Notes under the pieces: generated by a model
The model's database searches: none
What the model was told of the DNA's origin: nothing
The model's input: the letters and a program-made list of their open reading frames with translations, nothing else
Assembly (NCBI GenBank): GCA_028822155.1
Contig: JAPKEJ010000001.1
Location: forward strand, 62,001 to 126,000
Direction of reading: 5' to 3'
DNA length: 64,000 bases
Source of the DNA: Porticoccaceae bacterium
Lineage (GTDB): Bacteria; Pseudomonadota; Gammaproteobacteria; Pseudomonadales; Porticoccaceae
Shown here: positions 1 through 10,762 of the stretch, piece by piece
Position numbering within the stretch: the first letter of the stretch is position 1
Layout: every line of letters starts with the position of its first letter
Position numbers and translations under genes: made by a program

Positions 1-930
1 ATGTCCCATATCAAATTATTCTTATCCTCTTTACTCATTATTATCTTCTCAGCAGCCTCAGCAGACGAAATTATTTTACTGAATGGCGATATTCTGCAAG
101 GTTCAAAAATAGAAGAAACAGACTCTCATATTATTTGGAATTCCGATAACTTCGGCAATTTAAGTATTGCCTTGGATCAGGTGCGCTCCGTCAATGGTGC
201 GCCCTCACCTAAGACCTCGATGGAAGTTACCCAATCTAGCTCTAAAGAAGAGACTCCTGCAAATACTATGAGTTTTTTTGGTGAATCCTTTTCTGGTAGT
301 ACGGCTGCTTTCGGTAATATGTCCAGCGGCAATGATGAGCGCAATGAGTGGGGTATAGAAGCAGATATGAGCTGGCTCAGTGGCGTTCTCCGCCATCGCT
401 CAGCCCTCGGTTATGAAAGTAAAAGCGCCGACGATAACCAAGCTAATGTTGAATATCAGCTAAGTCACTCAGTGGACTGGTTCTTCAAGGATCGTTGGTT
501 CTGGAGTAATCAAGGATCTTTTGGCGCCAATGACAACCGAGCAATCGATAATTCCTATACTTTAGGTAGCAACCTCGGCAATCAATTTTGGGATAATGAT
601 GATAGCGCTCTTTTGGCAGAAGCTGGTCTAGTATGGATTAGTGAAGAATTTGTTGATGGAACAAAGGACGATAGAATGACCTTAAGTTGGTCTAGTGACT
701 ACCGCAAACTATTATTCAAACAGGTGGGGCTTTCTCACTCTCACCAACTATTAGTGGCCATTGAGGACACTGACAATAGGCAGTTCTCAGCTGATGTCGG
801 ATTCGACTTTCCTTTGATCAACAATTTATTTACTAAGATCTCTCTAGAATGGACTTACGACAACCAGCCCGTTGAAGGCGTTGAAAAAATCGACCGCAAA
901 TTGAATCTTGGTGTGAACTATAGCTGGTAG
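1..930 (+). CDS. DUF481 family outer-membrane protein
   Basis: A 309-residue protein with a Sec signal peptide (residues 1-21, cleavage after SAASA). The mature N-terminus carries an ILLNGDILQG stretch seen at the front of DUF481 proteins. From about residue 120 the chain alternates polar and aromatic residues as in beta-barrel strands and ends in a C-terminal Trp (VNYSW), the usual outer-membrane insertion signal. DUF481 proteins are related to YdiY, which is acid-inducible in Escherichia coli; the function is unknown. The frame opens at base 1, but the complete signal peptide suggests this ATG is the true start. It converges on the kinase gene with only 4 bp between stops. Confidence 0.8.
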   Translation: MSHIKLFLSSLLIIIFSAASADEIILLNGDILQGSKIEETDSHIIWNSDNFGNLSIALDQVRSVNGAPSPKTSMEVTQSSSKEETPANTMSFFGESFSGSTAAFGNMSSGNDERNEWGIEADMSWLSGVLRHRSALGYESKSADDNQANVEYQLSHSVDWFFKDRWFWSNQGSFGANDNRAIDNSYTLGSNLGNQFWDNDDSALLAEAGLVWISEEFVDGTKDDRMTLSWSSDYRKLLFKQVGLSHSHQLLVAIEDTDNRQFSADVGFDFPLINNLFTKISLEWTYDNQPVEGVEKIDRKLNLGVNYSW

Positions 931-934
931 GGGC

Positions 935-1927
935 CTAGAGCCGAATTTCAAGTGGTGGCTCATTAAGCAGCGCTAGCTGCTCACGAAGCATAAGAATATG
1001 GTCGCTCCAATAGCGAGGGGAATCAAACCAAGAAAATGCCCGTGGAAACGCAGGATCTGACCAGCGCCTGGCAATCCAGGCGCTGTGATGCATGATTCTT
1101 AACGTACGAAATACTTCGATCAATCGCAACTCCCTATAATCAAAGTCATAAAACTCATTGTAACCTTCTATAATTTCAGTCATTTGCGCTGTCTGTTCCT
1201 GTCGATCGCCCGATAATAGCATCCATAAATCTTGGATAGCGGGCGCCATTCGTGCGTCGTCAAAATCGACAAAATGCGGGTAGTCATCACGCCACAATAT
1301 ATTGCCTGAATGGCAATCACCATGAACACGGATATTAGTAACCTCACCATAGTCAGCTAAAATACGGTCAATAGCTTTAAGCACATCCAGCGCTAAAGAA
1401 TCATAAGCAGGGCTTAACTCTTTTGGCATGAAATCTTTGCTAATAAGCCGGTAAGAATCCCAACCAAAATTTTTGGCATTTAAGGTTGGCCTGTGCGCAA
1501 ATTTCTTAGTAGCTCCAACCCCATGGAAACGGCCCAATAATCGGCCTAAAATAAATAGATTGTCTAGGTTATCTAACTCTGGCGCATGGCCCCCCCTGCG
1601 CTCATACAGTGCGAACCGGAACCCAGCATAATGACTGATACTGTTTTCCTCACTATTGATCCACGGACAGACTACCGGCAACTCTTGCTCTTTAAGCTCA
1701 AAGCAATATTGATGCTCTTCGCTAATTTGCTCATCGGTCCAACGCTCGGGACGATAAAACTTCACAATCATAGGCGTTTTTTCTTCAATACCGATCTGAT
1801 AGACACGATTTTCATAGCTATTTAACGCCAAAAACCGGCCATCACAGATAAAGCCTTGGCTCTCAACAGCATCGATTAGTACATCGGGTGTTAGCGCATC
1901 AAATGGATGGCTATTTAGTTCGCTCAT
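935..1927 (-). CDS. srkA: Stress response kinase A (YihE/RdoA family)
   Basis: A 330-residue protein, close to the 328 residues of E. coli SrkA. It has the aminoglycoside-phosphotransferase-like kinase fold: catalytic loop VHGDCHSGNILW near residue 205 and metal-binding FVDFDDARM shortly after, matching HGDxHxxN and DFDD. SrkA is a cytoplasmic Ser/Thr kinase that counteracts MazEF-linked stress death. In enterobacteria srkA precedes dsbA; here it ends a leftward operon with the ArfB, DUF1653 and FAH-family genes, 5 bp after ArfB, and dsbA lies far away at 47.5 kb. The assignment rests on length and kinase motifs. Confidence 0.88.
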   Translation of the reverse strand: MSELNSHPFDALTPDVLIDAVESQGFICDGRFLALNSYENRVYQIGIEEKTPMIVKFYRPERWTDEQISEEHQYCFELKEQELPVVCPWINSEENSISHYAGFRFALYERRGGHAPELDNLDNLFILGRLLGRFHGVGATKKFAHRPTLNAKNFGWDSYRLISKDFMPKELSPAYDSLALDVLKAIDRILADYGEVTNIRVHGDCHSGNILWRDDYPHFVDFDDARMAPAIQDLWMLLSGDRQEQTAQMTEIIEGYNEFYDFDYRELRLIEVFRTLRIMHHSAWIARRWSDPAFPRAFSWFDSPRYWSDHILMLREQLALLNEPPLEIRL

Positions 1928-1932
1928 AGCGT

Positions 1933-2349
1933 CTAATCCAGGTTAGGTTTTACGCGCATGGTCTTCTTTTTACCATGCTGAGTCTTTTTATCCATTCGCC
2001 TGACTTGCGAACCTCGTGTCGGCTTGGTCGGCCTTCTTGCCTTAGCTGTAACCCCAGCAGATTGAATCAATTGTTTCAGCCGATGGATAGCCTCAATACG
2101 ATTTTTGTCCTGACTCCGATATTGTTGAGACTTAATAATGACAATGCCATCTTTTGAAATTCTATGGTCACTTAAGTGAAGCAGTCTTTGTTTGTAAAAC
2201 TCAGGGAGTGAAGATTGATTAATGTCAAAACGCAAATGAATAGCCGAGGACACCTTATTAACGTTTTGCCCGCCTGGCCCCTGAGCGCGAATAGCTGAAA
2301 AATCCAGTTCTGACTCAGAAATTGAAACATTACCAGAAATAATCAACAT
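1933..2349 (-). CDS. arfB: Alternative ribosome-rescue factor / peptidyl-tRNA hydrolase ArfB (YaeJ)
   Basis: A 138-residue protein with the class-I release-factor signature AQGPGGQNVNKV; the GGQ loop hydrolyses peptidyl-tRNA on stalled ribosomes. The C-terminal 35 residues are rich in Lys and Arg, as needed for ArfB to enter the empty mRNA channel. No codon-recognition domain is present, which separates it from RF1/RF2, and the length matches E. coli YaeJ (140 residues). Its ATG overlaps the stop of the DUF1653 gene (TAATG), so translation is probably coupled. Confidence 0.92.
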   Translation of the reverse strand: MLIISGNVSISESELDFSAIRAQGPGGQNVNKVSSAIHLRFDINQSSLPEFYKQRLLHLSDHRISKDGIVIIKSQQYRSQDKNRIEAIHRLKQLIQSAGVTAKARRPTKPTRGSQVRRMDKKTQHGKKKTMRVKPNLD

Positions 2350-2567
2350 TAGTCGCTGGGCTCAATAAATCTAAAGCGCGGCACCTGCTCACCCTCAAAA
2401 GACACCAATTCTTGAAACATACCCAAGGGCCTTACCCACATACTGTAATCACCGTAAAGCGTTCTATAAACGACAAGCTCCTCTTGGGTCTCACTATGAG
2501 TGGCTACTTCTATAACCTGATAGAGATTCCCTTTGTAGTGTTTGTAAATACCTTTTGCAATACTCAT
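2349..2567 (-). CDS. DUF1653 domain protein
   Basis: A 72-residue protein consisting only of the DUF1653 domain (IAKGIYKHYKGNLYQVIEVA at the start, then YRTLYGDYSMWVRP), a small beta-rich domain of unknown function common in proteobacteria. It lies 4 bp after the FAH-family hydrolase gene and overlaps arfB by a TAATG junction, so it sits inside a four-gene leftward operon. No catalytic motif is visible, and no function is inferred beyond the family match. Confidence 0.8.
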   Translation of the reverse strand: MSIAKGIYKHYKGNLYQVIEVATHSETQEELVVYRTLYGDYSMWVRPLGMFQELVSFEGEQVPRFRFIEPSD

Positions 2568-2571
2568 AAAC

Positions 2572-3246
2572 TTATCCAGCGGAAGAACCGACTTCAGTAA
2601 TACAGTGAATACTATCCGATAGGCTCAGGCTTAATTGATCTCCAGGCTTTAGCGGCCCAACCCCAGCAGGCGTTCCAGTCAATACTATATCACCCGGTAA
2701 CAATGTAAAAAACTGGCTGATGTAAGACAGTAAGGCTAAGACAGACGTAATCATATCCTCTGTATTGCCGTTTTGCTTTATCTGCTGATTCTGCAGCAAA
2801 AGAATCTGCTGATCTTGTAAATTGGTGCCCTGACTGATCGGCACAAAGCCCGAAACTGGGCAGGAACCATCAAAAGATTTGGCCTTTTCCCAAGGCAATC
2901 CTTTCTCTTTAAGCTCCTGTTGTAGCTCTCGAAGAGTTAGATCTAGCGCAAGGCCAATTCCCGCGATCGCCTCAGAGGCTTGCTCGTGATTGCAATTACT
3001 GAGGGACTGGCCAATAAGAATACTCATTTCCGCTTCGAAGTGGCATTCGCCGAGATGAGAGGGTATCGCTAAGGGCTCTTCAAGTTTTACCAAAGACGTG
3101 CTTGGCTTGATAAATAATACCGGCTCGGTAGGGACCGGATTATTTAGCTCTTTAGCGTGAGCCGCATAGTTTCGGCCCACGCAAACTACTTTACCTAAGG
3201 GTAAATCGCTTGCCCGTCCGTTAACAATATGATGGTAATTTCCCAT
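2572..3246 (-). CDS. Fumarylacetoacetate hydrolase family protein (YcgM/FAHD1-like)
   Basis: A 224-residue protein of the short FAH family. VGRNYAAHAKEL near residue 25 and the metal-binding acidic residues in HFEAEMSILIG (near 70) and LALDLTLRE (near 105) match the E-x-E...D triad that holds Mg or Mn. DGSCPVSGFVP and LTGTPAGVGPL complete the family signature. Relatives hydrolyse acylpyruvates or decarboxylate oxaloacetate; the substrate cannot be told from sequence. The start is supported by AGGA 7 bases upstream of ATG. It is the first gene of the leftward operon with DUF1653, arfB and srkA. Confidence 0.85.
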   Translation of the reverse strand: MGNYHHIVNGRASDLPLGKVVCVGRNYAAHAKELNNPVPTEPVLFIKPSTSLVKLEEPLAIPSHLGECHFEAEMSILIGQSLSNCNHEQASEAIAGIGLALDLTLRELQQELKEKGLPWEKAKSFDGSCPVSGFVPISQGTNLQDQQILLLQNQQIKQNGNTEDMITSVLALLSYISQFFTLLPGDIVLTGTPAGVGPLKPGDQLSLSLSDSIHCITEVGSSAG

Positions 3247-3312
3247 ATGGATTCCTAGTTCTAGGGTCTCAGACCAAGATATCTAAAGCTTTATCTAAGC
3301 TTGAACGATCAG

Positions 3313-3681
3313 TTAAAAGATTATTGGTTTATCGTCATTTAGGTGGATTGCGCCCTTAACAATACGGTATATCAACCAAATAGTGACCACTGCCGCACTG
3401 AGCCAGCCAAGTAATATTAGCCAAGACAGCCACGCTAAAATAGTCCACAACAAGCCATACCAAAAAGTGTTTACCTGCCAGCGAAAGTGCCCCTCCAACC
3501 AACTGTCGCTCACTTCATCCCTCTTAATATAGTTTATGACCAACGCCGCAATAGCCGTTAGCCCGCCCGTCAAAAATCCAAGGGCTTGTAGTAAATAAAC
3601 TAAAAGCGTTAGGTTCTTGTTTTTAGATTGGTCCGGGATAATCGAAGCGTTATTCCTGTCATTTTCGTTATCTGAAAACAT
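3313..3681 (-). CDS. DUF4870-type small membrane protein
   Basis: A 122-residue protein with a polar N-terminus (residues 1-22), then hydrophobic helices at about 25-48, 72-95 and 95-110. SDSWLEGHFRWQVNTFWYG in the middle resembles the conserved segment between helices in DUF4870/Tic20-like membrane proteins. Function is unknown. It is separated from the FAH operon by 66 bp, and the 445 bp upstream contain no gene. Confidence 0.7.
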   Translation of the reverse strand: MFSDNENDRNNASIIPDQSKNKNLTLLVYLLQALGFLTGGLTAIAALVINYIKRDEVSDSWLEGHFRWQVNTFWYGLLWTILAWLSWLILLGWLSAAVVTIWLIYRIVKGAIHLNDDKPIIF

Positions 3682-4126
3682 TGTAAAGTCCTAAATATAG
3701 CAAAAGATCAAACCGTCCCAATGGTAACATAAGCCTACTCTCCTAATGACCCTACCTTTGAGACAACGCCTTTTTTGAGCTGTTTTTAGCAAAATTAGCG
3801 ACAAATTTAGCAATGCCTCTTACAGCAGTTAACAGCGAGGAAAACGAAAATTCCTGTGTTTTAGGGCCTAAATACATCTGTATTACGAGAAAATACCCCT
3901 AAAAATGTGTTTTTTTGCCCTAAATTTAAACAAAATTAGCCAAACTGCGAAAAAAGCAATACACTGCGGAGCTCGAAGATCTTAATTTTGCCATTTGGCG
4001 CTGGGTCTCGAAACGTCTTCGAGTCAAAGTAGTTTATTTGATTAGAAGGTATTGGCTAGCCCCGTGATGAGGCTGGATACATTTTAAACGCCGTAAACGG
4101 TATATATATTATAAGTGAGGTTAGTT
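3682..4126. other. Long AT-rich gene-free region upstream of the cold-shock gene
   Basis: No convincing reading frame lies in these 445 bases. The left part should hold the promoter of the leftward DUF4870 gene and the right part the leader of the cold-shock gene. Visible structure: TTAGC occurs three times between 3786 and 3811. TTTTAGGG at 3859-3866 can pair with CCCTAAAA at 3897-3904, enclosing a smaller AATACA/TGTATT hairpin at 3871-3884, and seven T follow from about 3910. This could be a structured RNA with its own terminator or part of a cold-shock leader; I cannot decide which. Confidence 0.4.
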
Positions 4127-4336
4127 ATGTCGGATCGAGTTTCTGGCACTGTTAAGTGGTTTAACGACAGTAAGGGTTTTGGATTCATTGAACAAGAAGG
4201 CGGCGGTGACGTATTTGTTCACCACAGCGCAATTCAAGCTGATGGATTTAAGTCATTGAAAGAAGGTCAGGCAGTAACGATGGAAGTTACTCAAGGCCAA
4301 AAAGGCGCTCAAGCTGAGAACGTAGTTGCCGATTAA
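4127..4336 (+). CDS. Cold-shock protein, CspA family
   Basis: A 69-residue OB-fold protein. Both RNA-binding motifs are present: KGFGFI (RNP1) and VFVHH (RNP2), with the family opening GTVKWFN. It binds single-stranded RNA and DNA and acts as an RNA chaperone. An in-frame GTG exists at 4115, but the ATG at 4127 begins the conserved [12 protein letters not shown] and has the purine-rich AAGTGAGG 6 bases upstream, so I chose it. A strong terminator follows. Paralogues are usually several per genome, so no numbered csp symbol is given. Confidence 0.93.
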   Translation: MSDRVSGTVKWFNDSKGFGFIEQEGGGDVFVHHSAIQADGFKSLKEGQAVTMEVTQGQKGAQAENVVAD

Positions 4337-4374
4337 TTCCTGCCGCTGTCGATAGATAGCCGTAAGAAGATTTT

Positions 4375-4411
4375 AAAAAAACCTCAAACAGCGATGTTTG
4401 GGGTTTTTTTA
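4375..4411 (+). terminator. Rho-independent terminator of the cold-shock gene
   Basis: ACCTCAAACA (4381-4390), loop GCGA, TGTTTGGGGT (4395-4404) with one G-U pair, then a T run to 4410. It lies 45 bases after the stop codon. Confidence 0.85.
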
Positions 4412-4450
4412 TGCCCCCCCCTTTCACGCCTATCTGTAAAACTAATCGAC

Positions 4451-4484
4451 AAAAAAAATCCCGCCAAGAGGCAGGATCTTTTTA
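4451..4484 (-). terminator. Terminator of the rpmB-rpmG operon
   Basis: Read leftward: ATCCTGCC, loop TCTT, GGCGGGAT (one G-U pair), followed by eight T. It lies 36 bases beyond the rpmG stop and faces the cold-shock terminator. Confidence 0.8.
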
Positions 4485-4519
4485 TTACACTAAGAATAGC
4501 TGTTGCTATACCAAGAGTA

Positions 4520-4687
4520 CTACTTAATTTTAGCTTCTTTATAAATCACGTGCTTTTGAATAGTGGGATCGTACTTTTTGATCTCCATCTTCTCAGGCAT
4601 ATTGCGCTTGTTCTTGTCGGTAGTATAAAAGTGCCCAGTACCTGCACTGGATACTAACCGAATTTTTTCTCGAGCTGATTTAGCCAT
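4520..4687 (-). CDS. rpmG: 50S ribosomal protein L33
   Basis: A 55-residue basic protein read directly from the reverse strand, beginning [18 protein letters not shown] and ending IYKEAKIK. It matches bacterial L33 throughout ([31 protein letters not shown]). No CxxC zinc pair is present, so it is the zinc-free form. GGAGG lies 7 bases before the ATG. It follows rpmB by 11 bp in the standard rpmB-rpmG operon. Confidence 0.95.
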   Translation of the reverse strand: MAKSAREKIRLVSSAGTGHFYTTDKNKRNMPEKMEIKKYDPTIQKHVIYKEAKIK

Positions 4688-4698
4688 CAGTAACCTCC

Positions 4699-4935
4699 TT
4701 AGACTTTTTCGCCACGAGCACGAAGCTCGGACAAAACGGTTTCAATGCTATTTTTATCGATAATGCGCATCCCCTTAGTAGAGACGCGCAGCTTTACAAA
4801 GCGCTTCTCTGCCTCAACCCAAAAACGGTGAGTATGAAGGTTCGGCTCAAAACGACGACGTGTTCTATTTTTCGCATGAGATACATTATTTCCAGCCATT
4901 GGGCGCTTGCCTGTGACTTGACATACTCTGGACAT
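4699..4935 (-). CDS. rpmB: 50S ribosomal protein L28
   Basis: A 78-residue basic protein beginning [20 protein letters not shown], the hallmark L28 opening. [19 protein letters not shown] and [13 protein letters not shown] follow as in gammaproteobacterial L28. Length equals that of E. coli L28. It is first in the leftward rpmB-rpmG operon and is preceded by a good sigma-70-type promoter at 5042-5070 and a leader containing a hairpin. Confidence 0.97.
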   Translation of the reverse strand: MSRVCQVTGKRPMAGNNVSHAKNRTRRRFEPNLHTHRFWVEAEKRFVKLRVSTKGMRIIDKNSIETVLSELRARGEKV

Positions 4936-4996
4936 TTATCCTGCCTCTGATTTCGATTATTGTCTAAGGAAAACTCCTTTTGAAGAAAGTATTCCT

Positions 4997-5023
4997 AAAA
5001 ATTGCCGCCTAGTTTTTGGGCGG
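4997..5023 (-). promoter_or_regulatory. Hairpin plus T-run in the rpmB leader
   Basis: On the transcribed strand CCGCC (5023-5019) pairs with GGCGG (5009-5005), followed within three bases by five T. This attenuator-like element lies between the predicted promoter and rpmB. The stem is only 5 bp, so it may instead be a regulatory leader fold or nothing. Confidence 0.35.
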
Positions 5024-5041
5024 TCTCTTAAAGAGGCGCGT

Positions 5042-5070
5042 TTTATACCAGAAAGACAACTCCTAATCAA
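5042..5070 (-). promoter_or_regulatory. Predicted sigma-70 promoter of rpmB-rpmG
   Basis: Read leftward: TTGATT (-35), a 17-base spacer and TATAAA (-10). It lies about 105 bases upstream of rpmB, leaving a leader of roughly 100 bases. Confidence 0.6.
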
Positions 5071-5123
5071 ATGAAAACATTGTAATCAGTCGATTTAGCC
5101 TCATATTTATCGTTAACTTGAAA

Positions 5124-5798
5124 TTAAATTTTCCCCAGATCAGCTAAAGAAGTTATATCTCCTTGACCAATAATAAAGTGATCCAGTAATCGAATATCAA
5201 CCAATTCAAGCGCGGCCTTTAAACGTTGCGTGATTGCAATGTCAGACTGACTGGGATCAGCGCAGCCAGACGGGTGGTTATGGGCAACTATTATAGCGGC
5301 TGCGTTCTTCTGTAACGCTAACCTCACCACTTCACGAGGATGCACAGAAGCCGTATCTATAGTCCCGTGAAAAAGCTCATGGTAACCAAGCAGTTGGTGA
5401 CGAGTATCTAGCAATAAGACACTGAAGACCTCTCTTTGATAGGCTTTCATCTGCACCGCCAGATAGTCTTCCACTTGTTTCGGCTTAGTGAAGATAGGAT
5501 TCTGTTGTAGCTCTTCCTCAAGATAGCGCTTAGTTAATTCCAGCGTAGCCTGCAATTGGCAGTATTTTGCAGGGCCCAAACCCTTGGCGGCGCAAAAACT
5601 GTCTTGATCTGCCTTAAGCAGCGGCCCAAGGCCCCCGAAGCGACCCAGCAAAGACTCTGCTAGGTCTATGGCGCTCATTCCCTGCACGCCGGTACGCAAA
5701 AAGATCGCTAATAATTCTGCATTAGAAAGAGCCTTTGCCCCCTGTATTAAAAGCTTCTCCCGCGGTCTTTGATGACGCGGCCATTGACGTATAGCCAT
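5124..5798 (-). CDS. radC: RadC family protein (JAB1/MPN-type metalloprotease fold)
   Basis: A 224-residue protein with an N-terminal helix-hairpin-helix part (ALSNAELLAIFLRTG, GLGPAKYCQLQATLEL) and a C-terminal JAB-type domain. The metal motif HNHPSGCADPSQSD fits HxHPxG...SxxD, and the family stretch HPREVVRLAL is present. Its biological role is uncertain; the original DNA-repair assignment has been withdrawn. It sits divergent from coaBC, as in most gammaproteobacteria. Confidence 0.93.
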   Translation of the reverse strand: MAIRQWPRHQRPREKLLIQGAKALSNAELLAIFLRTGVQGMSAIDLAESLLGRFGGLGPLLKADQDSFCAAKGLGPAKYCQLQATLELTKRYLEEELQQNPIFTKPKQVEDYLAVQMKAYQREVFSVLLLDTRHQLLGYHELFHGTIDTASVHPREVVRLALQKNAAAIIVAHNHPSGCADPSQSDIAITQRLKAALELVDIRLLDHFIIGQGDITSLADLGKI

Positions 5799-5879
5799 AG
5801 TAAGTCCTTATTTATCACTGTAGAATTCCCTTTCAAAATGTTATCTTACATCCCAAACATCATACTGTCTGGACAATTA

Positions 5880-7082
5880 ATGAGCGGTCTATCAAACAAA
5901 CGAATAATTGTTGGTATTACTGGCGGCATTGCTGCCTATAAAAGTGCCGAAATTGTTAGGCGCCTTCAAGATTCTGGTGCGGAGATTCGCGTGGTGATGA
6001 CTCCAGGGGCTGAGGAATTTGTTCGTCCACTAACGATGCAGGCACTCTCAGGTCACCCCGTGCATACCGGATTACTTGACGAAACGGCCGAGGCTGGCAT
6101 GGGTCATATCGAGTTAGCCCGTTGGGCGGACCTGCTATTAATCGCACCAGCAACTGCTGACTTCGTTGCCAACATGGTTCACGGTAGAGCCGATAGCTTG
6201 CTGGGGGCTATTTATTTAGCGACGCCCGCCATCACTGCGGTAGCGCCAGCAATGAATCAAGCTATGTGGGGTCACCCCGCTACGCTAGCTAATATAGCCA
6301 TCTTACAGCAAAGGGGTGTCGTTACGATTGGTCCTGATGAGGGGTCTCAGGCATGTGGAGACGTTGGTCCTGGTCGAATGGAGCCACCAAACAGTATTGT
6401 AGAGCAGGCGGCGAGCTTCTTTAGTAATCGTCTACTAGAAGGCAAGCGTGTCGTTATTACCGCTGGTCCTACTCGAGAGGCGCTCGATCCAGTTCGCTAT
6501 ATCAGCAATCATAGCTCAGGAAAGATGGGCTATGCTTTAGCCGCTGCGGCTGTAGATGCCGGTGCCAAGGTCACTCTTGTGTCTGGGCCAGTGGCTATGC
6601 CTGCCCCAGAAAGGTGCCAATTAATTTCGGTGGTGTCTGCTGAGCAGATGCTAGAAGCGGCAATGTCGGCTAGTGCGGGTGCTGAGTTTTTTATTGCGAC
6701 AGCGGCTGTGGCTGATTATCGAGCAGCTACAATCGCAGAGCAAAAAATTAAAAAACAGGGCGATACTATGTCTATTGTGCTCACTAAAAATACTGATATC
6801 GTAAGCGCCGTATCCAGTGCTTACCCTGATTGTTATGTTGTTGGTTTTGCCGCGGAAACGTCTGATGTCCAACAGTACGCGAAAGATAAACTACAAAGTA
6901 AGAATCTAGATGCGATCATTGCTAATGATATTTCTCGCTCTGATATTGGGTTTAATAGCGACGAAAACGAAGTGCACTGGATCGATGCTGAATCATCGAC
7001 CTTGTTTGACAAGAGAAGTAAAACTCAGTTAGCCAGAGACCTTATTGCACATATGGCTACCAGCTGCAGCATGCAGGATTAA
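5880..7082 (+). CDS. coaBC: Bifunctional phosphopantothenoylcysteine decarboxylase / phosphopantothenate-cysteine ligase
   Basis: A 400-residue two-domain enzyme for two consecutive steps of coenzyme A synthesis. The flavin-dependent CoaC half shows GITGGIAAYK at the start, APAMNQAMW, and the active-site Cys in GSQACGDVGPGRM. The CoaB half begins with ITAGPTREALDPVRYISN and carries HSSGKMG. An in-frame ATG lies upstream at 5769 inside radC, but homology begins at MSGLSNKRIIVG, so ATG 5880 is chosen; GGAC 5 bases upstream is a weak ribosome site. The usual next gene, dut, is absent. Confidence 0.95.
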   Translation: MSGLSNKRIIVGITGGIAAYKSAEIVRRLQDSGAEIRVVMTPGAEEFVRPLTMQALSGHPVHTGLLDETAEAGMGHIELARWADLLLIAPATADFVANMVHGRADSLLGAIYLATPAITAVAPAMNQAMWGHPATLANIAILQQRGVVTIGPDEGSQACGDVGPGRMEPPNSIVEQAASFFSNRLLEGKRVVITAGPTREALDPVRYISNHSSGKMGYALAAAAVDAGAKVTLVSGPVAMPAPERCQLISVVSAEQMLEAAMSASAGAEFFIATAAVADYRAATIAEQKIKKQGDTMSIVLTKNTDIVSAVSSAYPDCYVVGFAAETSDVQQYAKDKLQSKNLDAIIANDISRSDIGFNSDENEVHWIDAESSTLFDKRSKTQLARDLIAHMATSCSMQD

Positions 7083-7108
7083 TCGACCCTAACATTAGAT
7101 TATTTACT

Positions 7109-9476
<2,368 letters not shown>

Positions 9477-9477
<1 letters not shown>

Positions 9478-10064
9478 TGGCAGGTAAAAAAGGCACCCGA
9501 GCCCAAGAAATTTTACAGGCATTAGCGCGTATGCTTGAAACGTCTAAGGGCCGTATCACAACCGCTGCTCTCGCCGCTGAACTAGGCATTTCTGAAGCTG
9601 CGCTATACCGGCACTTTCCTAGTAAAACACGAATGTATGAAAGTTTGATCGACTTTATTGAAGAAACCATCTTTGGTCGTGTGAGATCTATTGTCAGTGA
9701 AGAGCCAGATGCAGTTAATCAGTGCTATCGTATTCTTAGCCTAGTCATCGCATTCTGTCAGAAAAACCCTGGAATCACTCGCATCCTCAACGGGGATGCC
9801 CTGGCGATTGAAAATGAAAAGTTACACAGCCGCGTAGCCCAGTTTTTCGACCGCCTTGAGTCACAGTTAAAACAGGCTCTACGTGAAGCAGAGGTGCGTG
9901 ATGGCTTAAAACTAAATGTACCCGTTTCTGTGGCGGCGAACCTAATGCTGGTCAGTGTAGAGGGAAAAATTAGTCAGTATGTTAGAAGTGATTTTGCCAC
10001 ATCGCCCAACCAACATTGGGCAGAACAGTGGCAATTGCTGACCGCAGGAATTTTTAAATCTTAG
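9477..10064 (+). CDS. slmA: Nucleoid occlusion factor SlmA (TetR family)
   Basis: A 195-residue TetR-fold protein, near the 198 of E. coli. The HTH region is unmistakable: ITTAALAAELGISEAALYRH followed by FPSKTRMYESLIDFIEET. GITRILNGDAL and FDRLESQLKQALRE match the dimerisation core. SlmA binds chromosomal SBS sites and FtsZ to block septation over the nucleoid. The ATG overlaps the argB stop (TAATG), and the argB-slmA linkage is common in this group. Confidence 0.95.
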
Positions 10065-10095
10065 AAAGCAAGGTTGATGACTATGGCGTAATTTT

Positions 10096-10749
10096 TTAGG
10101 TGACGCCATAGGTTGAACGATAAGTTTTAATAGCAGCTATAAGTTGCATCGTTCCTTCTTGCTCATTTAAATAAGCCAAAATATCATTCATGTCGATGAT
10201 ACTAATCACCGGAATTGAAAACTGTTGTTCTACCTCTTGAATAGCCGACTGCTCTGTTTTTCCACGCTCTTTACGATCTAAGCCAATCACTACGCCAGCT
10301 GCATCAGCACCAGCACCCTCAACCATAGCCATTACCTCACGAATGGCAGTTCCCGCAGTAATCACGTCATCAATAATAAGAACCTTCCCTTTAAGAGGCG
10401 CACCCACCAATGTCCCGCCTTCGCCATGAGACTTAACCTCTTTGCGATTAAAGCAGTAGGGGACATCAATGCCATAATGGTCAGCCAATGCCACAGAAGT
10501 AGCGGCAGCGAGAGTAATACCTTTGTAGGCTGGGCCAAACAAAATATCAAATTGCACCCCAGACTCAACAATAGCCGCCGCATAGCAACGCCCTAACGCT
10601 GAAAGCGCCTTCCCGGAGCAAAATTCACCTGCATTAAAAAAGTGAGGTGATACACGTCCAGATTTCAACGTGAATTCGCCAAACTTAAGTGCGCCACTGT
10701 CGAGAGCGTTGTCGATAAATTGAGTTTTATAGTTATTATTCACAGTCAT
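10096..10749 (-). CDS. pyrE: Orotate phosphoribosyltransferase
   Basis: A 217-residue enzyme of pyrimidine synthesis that makes orotidine 5'-phosphate from orotate and PRPP. The PRPP-binding motif [16 protein letters not shown] is intact, [20 protein letters not shown] opens the domain, and [12 protein letters not shown] and [12 protein letters not shown] are the substrate loops. The frame continues upstream to a TTG at 10773 inside rph, but the ATG at 10749 fits the family length and lies 13 bp after the rph stop. It converges with slmA. Confidence 0.96.
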   Translation of the reverse strand: MTVNNNYKTQFIDNALDSGALKFGEFTLKSGRVSPHFFNAGEFCSGKALSALGRCYAAAIVESGVQFDILFGPAYKGITLAAATSVALADHYGIDVPYCFNRKEVKSHGEGGTLVGAPLKGKVLIIDDVITAGTAIREVMAMVEGAGADAAGVVIGLDRKERGKTEQSAIQEVEQQFSIPVISIIDMNDILAYLNEQEGTMQLIAAIKTYRSTYGVT

Positions 10750-10762
10750 AAGTCTAATCCGA

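Noticed and set aside
4394-4657. 87-residue rightward frame opposite rpmG
   Set aside because: It covers the cold-shock and rpmBG terminators and most of rpmG on the other strand; no ribosome site or family match.
5769-5879. N-terminal extension of CoaBC
   Set aside because: Family homology begins at MSGLSNKR; the extension overlaps the radC start and lacks family motifs.
10081-10111. Hairpin between slmA and pyrE as a terminator
   Set aside because: CTATGGCGT/ACGCCATAG can pair, but the arms overlap the pyrE coding end, the loop is long and neither strand has a following T-run.
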